Of a DNA stretch of 64,000 nt, positions 38,930 to 49,531 are shown in pieces. The position numbers and the translations under genes were made by a program. How positions within the stretch are numbered: the first letter of the stretch is position 1; every line of letters begins with the position of its first letter. Under the pieces are notes generated by a model. That model saw only the letters and a list, made by a program, of their open reading frames with translations, did not search any database and had not been told where the DNA came from. This stretch comes from Pomacea canaliculata (Eukaryota > Mollusca > Gastropoda > Architaenioglossa > Ampullariidae), in the NCBI RefSeq assembly GCF_003073045.1, contig NC_037590.1:31088449-31152448 (forward strand), in the 5' to 3' direction.

Positions 38930-39820
38930 ACCAGCAAGGACATCCCAAATTTCCAAATTTGCAAAGGGACGAATATAACGCTAAATACATGTCCGCTTTT
39001 GTGGACGCTATTTTTAGGATGGAAACGCATCTGTAGATGATGACTAGTTAAACAAATTAATTATAGTGTAGATATGGTGAGGATAATTTGTTTTGGATTT
39101 TTCTTTTTAATATGGTCAGCCCTAGTCTCTAGAGAAGCGTATTTGAACGTTCAAGGAGCTAGAATCTATTAAAATCTAGTTCAGTTATAAATAATTTCAA
39201 CGTATGTGTGTCCGTTCGCGTGTTTAACTGACAGATAATTTGTAAGTAAAACTAACGGCAAAGTTGACTTAGCTTTCGAGAAAAGTGATTAAAAAGGTCT
39301 GGTCCGCAGGCCATATCAGAACTCCGAAATGATTTGGTCTGGCGTTGCCAAGGCAACCACAGGTGAAATACGAAATTCAATAAATTTAGGAGATTTATTT
39401 TTCTGTAAAATTATTGACTATTATGTGCATATGCCCAAAGTCTAGGACGAAATAGCCATATCGTTATGGTCTGAACCTTTAAATACATCAATGTTCATGA
39501 CCGTGCTGTAAGCCACCTGCACAATAAAACTGTTATTTATGGCAAATAGTCATCGCCATGCACATTTGAATTGTCGTCCACCGCAGACTGTTTTACTGTG
39601 CAGATGGTATAAAGAGCGGTCATGAACTTTGTCTTATTGTTCACGCGCACACCATCTACAGACGGCGCCACCATCGGGCACTTGACAGCTGCAGTGACTC
39701 AGGGTCCGTCAGTGCCAGGCACACTGGGAGTGTACACGTGGCAGCTAGAGGAGAACACTTTGACCCACCTAACCTGGAAGCACGACTTTCTGTTTGATCC
39801 TGCAGTGTAGTTTCAGAAAA
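38930..39820 (+). repeat. Repeat R, copy upstream of LU4
   Basis: From CCAAATTTCCAAATTTGC through CAGCCCTAGTCTCTAGAG to the open stretch ending at 39810. Copies lie at about 46510-47400 and 54565-55450, an inverted copy at 58050-58570, and diverged pieces at about 18755-18860 and 31060-31260. It contains an inverted repeat in which CCACCTGCACAATAAAAC (39516) pairs with GTTTTACTGTGCAGATGG (39590). Confidence 0.75.
39622..39810 (+). CDS. Short reading frame kept in three units (doubtful)
   Basis: An ATG-started 62-codon frame reads MNFVLLFTRTPSTDGAT and ends DFLFDPAV. The counterparts at 47206-47394 and within 55228-55452 keep the same frame and end; the LU7-side copy has indels of 12 and 3 nt, both multiples of three. 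No known domain, signal or membrane segment is evident. It lies about 360 bp upstream of the LU4 TATA box. It may be chance conservation in a young repeat; I give it low weight. Confidence 0.2.
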   Translation: MNFVLLFTRTPSTDGATIGHLTAAVTQGPSVPGTLGVYTWQLEENTLTHLTWKHDFLFDPAV

Positions 39821-40139
39821 GGTCTTACCTCCATCAGCCCCAAGCTTTGAAGTTCTCATATGGGATGCTTGTATTGTGCCTCCCTTTATCGAAAAATATT
39901 TCTCCCGTCACATTTTTCAAGTTCGTATTTTATCTTTTCTCTTCAGTTTTTAGAAACAGGAAAAGGGTAAAGCTCACAGACACAAAAGGAGGTGAGACAT
40001 TAAAAGCAGATGGGGACTTACAGAGCACCGAAAGTCTCCCCTCCCACCACACTCACACCGTACCCAAAATTCTTCCTATTCGAAAGCACACTTCTATTGC
40101 AAATACAAGACAATCAGCCCCCTTCCATAATATCTCCCT

Positions 40140-40359
40140 CTTCACACTGTCATGTGACATGGTGTAAAAGATATAAAAGGCAGGCGACCAGTAAGGATAT
40201 TGTTAATTCACCTTTAGGTGGAACCACCGGATCAACCAGCTAGGACACAGATCAGCGACTGGTTGCCTACAACACGCCCCGAGTAGTCTCACCATTGCAG
40301 TCACCACTTTCACCTGAGGAAAGACAAGAGGCCGCGAGTTCTTACTCCACAAGACCAAC
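40140..40359 (+). promoter_or_regulatory. LU4 promoter and 5' leader (E-box, TATA)
   Basis: CACTGTCATGTGACATGG contains the palindromic E-box TCATGTGA at about 40151. TATAAAA follows at 40172-40178. The ~190 bp to the ATG include CTACAACACGCCCCGAGTAG and GAAAGACAAGAGGCCGCGAG, nearly invariant in LU2, LU4, LU5, LU7 and LU8 on both strands. This is the core promoter by homology and motif; the exact start site is not visible. Confidence 0.7.
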
Positions 40360-41465
40360 ATGACAACAACACATCAGTTAATGGCCGCCGCCTTCTACCT
40401 GTGCAATCTTTTGTTTCTCTACCACGTCGACCCCGGTAGGTTTACTTCACCTGACTTTTTCTTTTTGTTTTTACTCATCTATTATTTTCTGTTTGTAAAA
40501 CATTGTTGTGCTTTGTGACATTACAGCGTTAAGTAATCTTAGTTGATCGGTAACAATTATGCAGTCAATAAGAGTTAAACAACTCTAAAGCTAAACTTAA
40601 TTTGTCTTTAAGAAAGTAGACCTCTACTGACACTATTGATTGTTATCTGGGGCACTTTCTTTAAAAACCATTTAATGTATCATTGCCCGTCGTCCGATGT
40701 TATGTTACTCAGGGAATGTGAAGATCCAGTATTAACACATTTCCGGAGAATAGAAAAGATTTGATCACAGAAGCAAGACTGAAGTGCTTTATGTTGCAGT
40801 CAACAGCTTAATATGCAAGAATTGTGAACAAACTGATCCCAACTGCAACTCCGGAGAAGTGGCAGATGCCGAGTGTGAGCCCTCGATGCCTTACTGCATA
40901 ACTATTAAAGGTACTTTTTCAGATGGTAAGCAAACATTTGTTTTTTCCTTTTGTCTGTGCGTCCATGAGCCTCTCTAGTGCACTACTACACTGTTGTATT
41001 ATTGTCATTGTGTTCTGTTTGCATTCCTTACCTCTCTGTAGTCATGGGCGCAAGCCTTCACTACATTCCATTGTTCTCTCTCTCTCTCGTTCTGTTATGT
41101 ACAGGTGATAAGAGGATTTTCGATATAAATATGTGGGGAGTCGTTTATTGCATCAAATTTAATACAGATGTTAGCATATTCTAAAATAAAGACACATTTA
41201 TAGGTGAGGGTTGATATATTAACAAGCAGATGAAGATGTATGGGTAGATATGTAGATGGATGAGTGGAAGGATAGATAACATTACTCTATTTATTCCTTA
41301 CCTCTGCTAAAGCATGGCCATTTTTGCTCAGGACGTATCATAGTCCATCGTTCCTGCAGCAACGAGTCATTTCGTACGTGTAAAACAATGTTGTTCTCAG
41401 TACTGACGTTGTGCCCTATGACCTGCCAAACGGACCGCTGTAACAACAAAGAAAACGATCCATGA
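40360..41465 (+). CDS. LU4: secreted Ly6/uPAR-like three-finger protein, 111 aa, 3 exons
   Basis: Coding exons are 40360-40435, 40800-40925 and 41332-41465; introns of 364 and 406 nt are phase 1 with GT-AG ends. The ATG opens MTTTHQLMAAAFYLCNLLF, the family signal peptide. Exon 2 gives C-x2-C-x6-C-x9-C-x6-C; exon 3 gives C-x7-C-x10-C-x3-C-x4-CN followed by NKENDP and stop. Ten cysteines and no hydrophobic tail indicate a secreted LU protein. The gene sits in the first copy of the 37323-42465 block; LU5 is its twin. Introns and flanks of the pair are nearly identical, whereas all three exons differ clearly. About 210 bp of 3' flank present in LU5 and LU7 is missing just after the stop. Function unknown. 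Confidence 0.87.
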
Positions 41466-41719
41466 GAAAATGAGTTAAGCTGACATTCCTGCCATTGAAG
41501 GCTTTAGAAAAGTTTTTGTCGGTTTCTCTTAAATACATGGCGACATCTGACATGAAACTGTGTAAATTTTGTCCAGAAAACTGAAGAAAAACAGTTGTAA
41601 ATCTCAGTTGTTTCACTGTTGTTTCTTTGTTGTGCGAACAAATGTAGAAATTGATGTGATTGTGTGATAATTCTACATCTTATTTAGAAACAGTTAAAGG
41701 GTAACCCTTAGTGCAACAT

Positions 41720-41900
41720 TATCTTTCTCCTTCTCTTTAACATAAGAAAGATTTGATCTTAAGGTCTGTCCAAAGTTGAAAGCCTCGTTGTGTGCAGATG
41801 ATTTCGCTCTCTTCATCCGAAGCATCTTCCTACCTTGTATCGAATGTCATTTTCAGAAGTGCATTAACGGTGTGCAAAAGGGGACCAGACGGCTTCAGCT
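41720..41900 (+). mobile_element. LINE RT relic with ADD motif, downstream of LU4
   Basis: The plus strand reads KASLCADDFALFIRS, then ECHFQKCINGVQK, the non-LTR (Jockey-like) pattern around the catalytic YADD box and its following helix. Copies occur at 51140-51310, 55630-55770 (partial) and 57910-58045 (cut off). It is a dead fragment carried along with the gene units. Confidence 0.65.
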
Positions 41901-42171
41901 TTTCTTTTTTTCCCTCTCTCTAAACAATTTGGGACGCAACACGCGGGTGCAGACACCTACCCGTTATATCATGTTTACACCTTTTAGCCTCTCGTGGCAG
42001 TCTGATAATCTTCCTCACAAATATAATTTTAAAAAGAAAGGTTGTGGTCGCGGACTCAAGGGGTTTAGAAATCACGCTGGTATAGATGAAAGCAATGCAC
42101 ACTTGTAGTAAAAATAACATTGAGAGGGTGGCAATACCACCTGCAGGTTATTTTAACAAAGTTGGGGTAGA

Positions 42172-42215
42172 CCAGGGTTGGGAAACGTGTGGCCCTTGGT
42201 CAGTCGCAGATCTAA
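42172..42215. mobile_element. hAT-like terminal sequence (solo end)
   Basis: CAGGGTTGGGAAACGTGTGG with CCCTTGGTCAGTCGC resembles a hAT end. It is repeated at about 51585 in block copy 2. No matching opposite end was found. Confidence 0.35.
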
Positions 42216-42465
42216 GTACATCTATATGTTTTTATGACAACACAAATTGATAAAAATTTGTATTTTTTACTATTAAGTAAGTAAAAATACTAATGTAATT
42301 TTTGTTTGACATTCGGAAAGTTCGTATCGTAATAGACAGGACAGGCACAGAGTATATGTCTGAGCACACTCGTATTCTTCTCGTCGCTGCCCGCGGCCTC
42401 TATGGGCGATTTTGGAGAATTAAACATGCATGTGACCTGCTGACCCCGCCAAGAGTAGACCACTT

Positions 42466-44888
42466 GATAATACACATTGATATTGTTGTCAGAATGTAAC
42501 TAGATATACTGAATTTCAAATTCCACCTGCCGCTGTCTTTGGAGGACCCAAGCAAATGATCTCGCGGGGCTTATAGGACATTCCCACCCATGCTCTATGG
42601 AGTAAGATGCTCATTTGCGACAGCTGTGTCGACTGTGTCTGTGTCACATGGGGATCGAGCTAGAGGCGTATTAGCAGCCAGCCAGCGATAGACGTTGTGC
42701 ACCCGATGCCTGGAGCGTCGTCAGTTCACATGACATTTACACGTATTAAAAATGAAGCGTACAATCACTGATGATTAATTTATCGATACATTACCAACTC
42801 ACATGTTAAATGGACTTCTGCTATCGACTCATGGCTGAGGGAGAAATCGCTTTACGGGCTCCTCTGCGCCTACCGCCCAGGGACAGTGCACTGCTGTAAC
42901 CAGTGTAGTGTCTTAGTTTGTAACCCTGTGCATAAATGAAAGAAAAGATATAAGGGAGGCAACACTGGAACCTTTAGGACTTGTTTCTCCATTGATTACT
43001 TCCCTTTAAAGGCAGAAAAAGTCAACCAATTAGGTATTTTCTCGTGTTAAAACCACGCGACGGTTTGTTTACTTGAGCGTCATATTGACATTCGCTGCCG
43101 GCTACTCGATTCAACGTAAATTTGTAGTCAAACAACGGAAAATGAGAAGAAAACAGTAAGTAATATTTACATTCTAATGTCTATTGTAATAAAATATGAT
43201 CTTGTTTGGTACTTTCCCTCTTTTTCTGTTGTTGTATCTTACTCTTGGTGTTCAGGGAGCCTGCCAATCCGCCGTTCTGTACCGTTGTCAGATTACTTAT
43301 GTTTCCGTATTCCTTTGTTGTTTCTTTTATGTTTTATTTGTCACATACATTCAAATAAAGGCGCGTGTACACACGCAAAGAAATTTACTCTGTTGGAGAT
43401 GCAAATGCAATCTTGTGTCGATCGGTAGCTTTAGTGCAGAATTGCAGGTTGTTTTATTTTGCAGTTGATTTACCCTTTAAATTTGTTTTTCTTTGTTTTT
43501 TGGTTTTTTTTTTTCTTTTTTGTCTCCTCTCGTTTAGTTATTGTCTGTTTATTTCACTGTAGGGGAAGCTTGATCGCCATTCAAAAATAAATTGTCATCT
43601 TCTGCTTGTTATCTATATATATATACAGAGGCAATACACTTTTTCTTCTCATTCGGACATTTCGTCCCAATTATCGAGACAAGCGTCACAAGCATCCCAA
43701 GACAAGCATACCTGTTTCTTCCCCTCATCTCTGTAAAATTCGAATCAGATTTTTTCTTAAAAAAAAATAATTGCATTTCTCTTTCAAACATATCAACAAA
43801 CTATACACCAGAAAATTGAAAACCTTGCCGGTCATACATTGTGTAGAGGATTTTTTTTTTTAAAGTGACGGACATTTTCAGTAGCCAATAGAGCAGACCT
43901 GGGCAAACGCCGGCCCGCGGGCCGGATCCGGCCCGCCTCCTGTCTCTGACCGGCCCGCCCGCTGGCCGCCCACCAGTAAATATACTATATATACAGTATT
44001 GGGTAAAACTGAGTTAACTATATTAGTCCGGCCCTCTAGAATCATCCCAGTTTCTCATCCGGCCCTCTAGAACCATTCCAGTTTCTCATCCGGCCCCTTG
44101 GGAAAATTAATTGCCCACCCCTGCAATAGAGGGTTCAAATGCTGCAGATGCGAGAATTATTTTGCATGGGAAGCAACTACGGTATTTACTTAAAAGCAAA
44201 CATTTTGGATACCGTCCCTTGAGAATACTTCATATTCAGTTTTAGCAGGTATTGGTATTTAGAACGATTCTTGAAACTGTCTCTACTACAGATAAGTTTT
44301 GAAATACCAAGCGAAAAAATAGTGACAGGGAATTTAGTGCACTTTTAAAGAAACTTTCTTTTCTGTGGTTTTGAACTGTCTCTTCTTTAGATAAAATTTA
44401 AAACATAGGAACTAATCAGGACTATTGACAATTATTGGAAACAAACTAACTTTGAGATTGACAGCTGACTGTGTTGTAGCAACAGAAAACACAAAAGAAC
44501 TACTACTTAACTTTAACATTTAACATGAGTAAACACACATTTGTGACCCTCCACGACCAACTGAGTCTTAAGTCCCTCGTGTGCTGCTCAAGGACTTCAG
44601 TGGGTGATGAGGTTGGGTTTGAGGCTGTCTATGTAGCTTGTTCGTCGTCAAATTGTGTGCTTACTCTAAATAAAACCTCTTCATTAGCAACTGCTTCGGT
44701 AGCAACTGTTAGACATTAGACGACATGTCCAGCTGGTCTATTTAGCGATCTGAGCAGTGAATGGTGGGATTACAGACAGGCCTGATGACTACTCTGTCGG
44801 TAATCTTATCATGGTTAAACTGCTTGACGTGTCTAGTGTGGATGGTCAAGATGTCATTGGCGTACGGTGTAATTCAGAAAACTATTGA
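42466..44888. other. Single-copy spacer between the two blocks
   Basis: No gene recognised. It contains the hAT MITE at 43894-44123 and, near 44540, TTTGTGACCCTCCACGACC, a motif also seen at 33590. The rest is AT-rich. Confidence 0.5.
43894..44123. mobile_element. hAT-type MITE, 230 bp, with 8-bp target duplication
   Basis: The element begins CAGACCTGGGCAAAC and ends TTGCCCACCCCTG, giving imperfect terminal inverted repeats of the hAT type. It is flanked on both sides by the perfect 8-bp duplication CAATAGAG (43886-43893 and 44124-44131). Inside are a GC-rich palindrome (CCGGCCCGCGGGCCGG, then GATCCGGCCCG) and two ~31-bp tandem copies around CCGGCCCTCTAGAA. It encodes no protein, so it is a non-autonomous element whose ends look whole. 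Confidence 0.85.
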
Positions 44889-46509
44889 AGTGTGTCTAGC
44901 AAGATAGGAAGAACCCGGGTACAAAGCAGTGAAAAAAATTATCTATTATGATTGCGATTACCTAATCTTGATATAATTTTCGTAACTGAGTTTTTCTCTT
45001 GTTGTGTGCACCCTCACACTCTCACACACAAACACACACTCGCCCGTACAGAATTTTACAAACTCCGTATGGCATCAGAAAGTCCTAGAACTACAATCTC
45101 TCTTTTATTTCCTCACCTGACGGGAAAAGTCATAAAATGCATGTAGAAGAATGCATGTATCTTTAACACAAACATACTAAACTGTGCAAAATGTGAGCTT
45201 AGACCAGGGGTGGGGTACCCTTTTTCTGCCAAGGACCATGTAATTACTGAAAGCCTGTTCTACACCTGATTTCAAACCTAACCGCCATCGCATGTAAATT
45301 GTCGTCAACACTTTGTTTTATTGTGCAGATGATATATGTTTTAAAACAGACTGCCTCTCATCTTTTAAACCTTCATTTAGTTTTTGTCCAGTCTCATTAG
45401 TACAAGCAAAACCTGATCGTAATACACAAATAAACTGTCCTCCACAGATTGTTTTATTGTTCAGATGATATACACACTGCTTGCCGCATCTCTCGTCGTG
45501 CTGGAATTAGAGACGATGTTGGGGTGTGATTCGCTGTGAAGCAGCAAGGATTTTATTTTAATAAACAGAAAAAAACATAATCATGGCTATAAGGTGATAA
45601 CTCTTAAATCAGACGACGAATTCGAGTGTGTAGATTCAAACCACGCTCTGAATGCGTTGATCGTTTATGAACTTGACTACCATTTAATAATTATACACAC
45701 TTAGTTGTCTAATTAACCAACTACTTTGAGGATTGCGCTTACAGATGTCCGAAAACATTTATAAAATTAGCCGCAAATTAATTAATAAGACTGGTGAATT
45801 AATAAGACTACTACCATAAACACATTTGAAATATTTTATAAATAAATTGAACCAAAGGAAATAGGCGTTTCCAAATTTTTTCTTAACCAAACCAATAGAA
45901 GGTAATGGAGGGTTACCATAACTGAAAAAAAGATCTAAACCTCTTGAAAAACTCCAATGAACTGCAAAGACAGTGGCAAACTATAGAATGGCTCGATGAA
46001 CAATAGTAAGAAAACAATAACGATATGAAGGTCACATAAATAATGTAAAGTACAAACAAATACAGTGTCAAAAATCAAAAAGAAGAAATATGCCAACATA
46101 AGGAGATCTGGCAACATTATAGGATTGCGGACTTGGCAGGCTTCCTGAACAGTTAAAGCAAGAGAAAACAACAGAAAAAGAGGGACCCAGCAACAGTAAA
46201 CAACATCTGACAGAGTAGCGACCCCCTTCCTCTGCCTATTCTAACCACCTTCATCCTCTTTCCTCCACTCTCCACTCCTCCATTTTTGCTCTAATCCCTT
46301 TCACTCCCCTATCAGTCCAGTAACCTTTGGTTGGAAGCTCTTTTTTCTTGAAAAGCAACACAAGCTCTCATCACACTTCCCTCCCCAGTATAACAGTATC
46401 CTCTCTTCACGCTAGCGTGCATACTGGTGGGGGGAATATGGGTGGACATTGAAGGAAACCAGCAAAGATATTGCAGATCATCTTTAGGTGTAAGAACGCT
46501 CCTTCCAAG

Positions 46510-47400
46510 TCCACCAGCAAGGACATCCCAAATTTCCAAATTTGCAAAGGGACGAATATAACGCTAAATACATGTCCGCTTTTGTGGACGCTATTTTTAG
46601 GATGGAAACGCATCTGTAGATGATGACTAGTTAAACAAATTAATTATAGTGTAGATATGGTGAGGATAATTTGTTTTGGATTTTTCTTTTTAATATGGTC
46701 AGCCCTAGTCTCTAGAGAAGCGTATTTGAACGTTCAAGGAGCTAGAATCTATTAAAATCTAGTTCAGTTATAAATAAGTTTCAACGTATGTGTGTCCGTT
46801 CGCGTGTTTAACTGACAGATAATTTGTAAGTAAAACTAACGGCAAAGTTGACTTAGCTTTCGAGAAAAGTGATTAAAAAGGTCTGGTCCGCGGTTCCTAT
46901 AAGACCTTCGAAAAGATTTGGTCTGGCGTTGTCAAGGCAACCACAGGTGGAATACGAAATTAATTTAATTTAGGAGATTTATTTCTCTGTAAAATTATTG
47001 ACTATTATGTGCATATGCCCAAAGTCTTGGACGAAATAGCCATATCGTTATGGTCTGAACCTTTAAATACATCAATGTTAATGACCGTGCTGTAAGCCAC
47101 CTGCACAATAAAACTGTTATTACTGACAAATAGTCATCGCCATGCGCATTTGAATTGTCGTCCACCGCAGACTGTTTTACTGTGCAGATGGTATAAAGAG
47201 CGGTCATGAACTTTGTCTTATTGTTCACGCGCACACCATCTACAGACGGCGAAACCATCGGGCACGTGACAGCTGCAGTGACTCAGGGTCCGTCAATGCC
47301 AAGCACACTGGGAGTGTACACGTGGCAGCTAGAGGAGAGCACTTTGACCCACCTCACATGGAAGCACGACTTTCTGTTTGATCCTGCAGTGTAGCTTCAG
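46510..47400 (+). repeat. Repeat R, copy upstream of LU5
   Basis: Nearly identical to 38930-39820, with a few clustered changes (for example around 46485 and 46895). Confidence 0.75.
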
Positions 47401-47744
47401 AAAAGGTCTTACCTCCATCAGCCCCACGCTTTGAAGTTCTCATATGGGATGCTTGTATTGTGCCTCCCTTTATCGAAAAATATTTCTCCCGTCACATTTT
47501 TCAAGTTCGTATTTTATCTTTTCTCTTCAGTTTTTAGAAACAGGAAAAGGGTAAAGCTCACAGACACTAAAGGAGGTGAGACATTAAAAGAAGATGGGGA
47601 CTTACAGAGCACCCAAAGTATCCCCTCCCACCACACTCACACCGTACCCAAAATTCTTCCTATTCTCGCCCCCCTCTCCCACTCCATCATCTTCCACTCT
47701 CTCAGTTCCCCTCACCTTCCCATTCCAACCACAGTTCGAAATCG

Positions 47745-49265
47745 GGAAGGGACAGGCGGCTTGTCATCAAAATCGAGCAATTCGGAATAGCATCTATACA
47801 AGGTACTGGAAAATGCTAGAATTCGTAGGACTCTGGAGGGACAGGAGATACCTGGATAGAAAAATCGGTCTGGCAGAAGGTGAATGGGTGCTGTGCCACA
47901 GGCGTGAAGTGATGCCCACTTGCGTCGTGCAAAAAGTACGAACACTGTACCCAAACCCAGATGCAGTGCCGTATGTCGTTCACCAATGGGAATAAAAAAA
48001 AAAACCTAAACAAGACGAATAAAAACTAAGTTTAAAAATGCCATTGCCTTTTGATTTGGGTTGTTTGCCTTTGTCTCCTTTCCTGTCCTCTGTCTCTTCT
48101 CTCAAGGGAGAACATACAAACAAAACCAGGGGTGCTAAACTGGTCCTAACCCTTTTGATTGTACAAGTCTTCTCCGCGTCCAGTTCTCGGTTTTGTGGAC
48201 TCCGGAAGACGCAAGCACCGATGACCTCCACCCGGCACAATGGTCGGGTTAGATAAGAAGAGAAAAGACCGTGGGGGCACTATGTTGCAGTCGTGAATTG
48301 TTGTCCAGGAATGAACTGAAAATATTAAATATTATTATCCCCTCTTATGAGTAAAGAAAGATGTAAGGAAAGACAATATGTTCAGATAGAAGCCGTTTCG
48401 CCTCACTTTTCTTAGACCCTACATCAAGTACTAGTCGGCTGAGAAAGGCGTTTTATTGCTAAATATAGTTTGCAACTGAAACTCGTTTAATTTATTTGCA
48501 CAGTTTCAAACACCTTCGATCCCCCTTCATCTCATGATTTACTAACATTCAGAATCCACTGAATGTCACTGAGCTGATGGCGCCACGTCATGCCGAGGTT
48601 CGCTTTTCTACCTTGCGCCAGTTTTTTTTAATCCCAACTTGTATACTTCTATCAATGTGGCACCTCTCTTTGATGTTTCTTACAACTTTAGTTCTCACTA
48701 ACTTATTAATTGCCAGGTTACGGTCGAGAACTTCCTCTTGAATGATGGCATCTGAGGCATCCATACTTTCATACATCCTCTCGCACCCACCACCAAGTGC
48801 CGCTGGGTGCACACGTCATCCTTTGGTGATGTGCTGAAGATTTAGAACCTTGTGGATCGATACTACCAGAGTAACATCATCAGTGTGTTGTGAACAGATA
48901 GACGAAAGCATCAAAAATAAAGCTTTAAAATTCAGTTGTCTTTGTGTTTGTGTCATTTCCGCTGTTCATCTCTTTATCCCTTATTTTCTTTTTATTTGAT
49001 GGAGAATACATTCAATTGTCGGTCCTAACCCTGACAGTATGTTCAGTTGCAAACCGTTTCACTTCAGCTTTCTAACCGCCAACACCAAGTACTCGGCTGA
49101 GAAAGACGTTTTATGGCTCGGTTTATCGCTTGCGATCTCCATCAAGCCTCGGGGCCAGGGTAGCAATCAGGGAAGACTGACCGCTGGTACACCACCCCGT
49201 GTACTCCTACCTTCCCTCGCACGGGCGAAACCATTTGAAAACACGCCCACTTCGACATCGGCCTT
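47745..49265. other. 1.5-kb insertion in the LU5 upstream region
   Basis: In LU7 the sequence ACAGTTCGAAATCG runs almost directly into TTAAGTGAAAGCACAC. In the LU5 unit 1.5 kb lies between these points. The insert holds a P2X7-like fragment with an A-run (to about 48004) and an ~80-bp diverged direct repeat (about 48378-48460 and 49036-49115, sharing CGGCTGAGAAAG and CGTTTTAT). Neither terminal inverted repeats nor a clear target duplication were seen. Confidence 0.55.
47757..47995 (+). pseudogene. Possible P2X7 C-terminal-like domain fragment
   Basis: The open frame reads NRAIRNSIYTRYW, then LDRKIGLAEGEW, then CHRREVMPTCVVQKVRTLYP and ends VVHQWE. The spacing of the aromatic YxxYW, the R-x-V-x-P-T/S-C-V-V core and the I/V-R-x-x-Y-P turn resembles the C-terminal ballast-type domain of P2X7 receptors, which also occurs alone in many invertebrate proteins. 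There is no plausible start of its own and the upstream frame is foreign, so this is a fragment. The stop codon runs into about 12 A residues, which could be a retrocopy tail. Assignment is from memory of the family and uncertain. Confidence 0.35.
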
Positions 49266-49334
49266 TAAGTGAAAGCACACTTCTATTGCAAATACAAGAC
49301 AATCAGCCTGTTCCATAATATCTCCCTCTTCACA

Positions 49335-49531
49335 CTGTCATGTGACATGGTGTGTAAGATATAAAAGGCAGGCGAACAGTAAGGATATTTACAATTCACC
49401 GGATCAACCAGCAAGGACATAGATCACCGACTAGCTGCCTGCAACACGCCCCGAGTAGTCTCACCATTGCAGTCACCACTTTCACCTGAGGAAAGACAAG
49501 AGGCCGCGAGTTCTCACTCCACAAGACCAAC
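49335..49531 (+). promoter_or_regulatory. LU5 promoter and 5' leader
   Basis: The TCATGTGA E-box at about 49339 and TATAAAA at 49360-49366 are followed by the conserved leader up to the ATG. The 1.5-kb insertion stops about 70 bp upstream of the E-box, so more distal LU4-type upstream sequence is displaced. Confidence 0.7.

Larger units (their letters stand above)
37323..42465 (+). repeat. Block duplication, copy 1 (contains LU4)
   Basis: From AGTGTGTCTAGCAAGATAGG to GAGTAGACCACTT this block matches 44889-51872 at roughly 97-99% by eye. Relative to copy 2 it lacks the 1.5-kb insertion upstream of the gene and ~210 bp after the stop codon. It includes repeat R, LU4, a LINE relic and two hAT-like ends. 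Confidence 0.9.

Noticed and set aside
38352-46539. Identical small open frames at 38352-38588/45935-46171 and 38729-38956/46312-46539
   Set aside because: Their identity only reflects the recent block duplication, in which non-coding DNA is equally identical; they lack domains or splice context.
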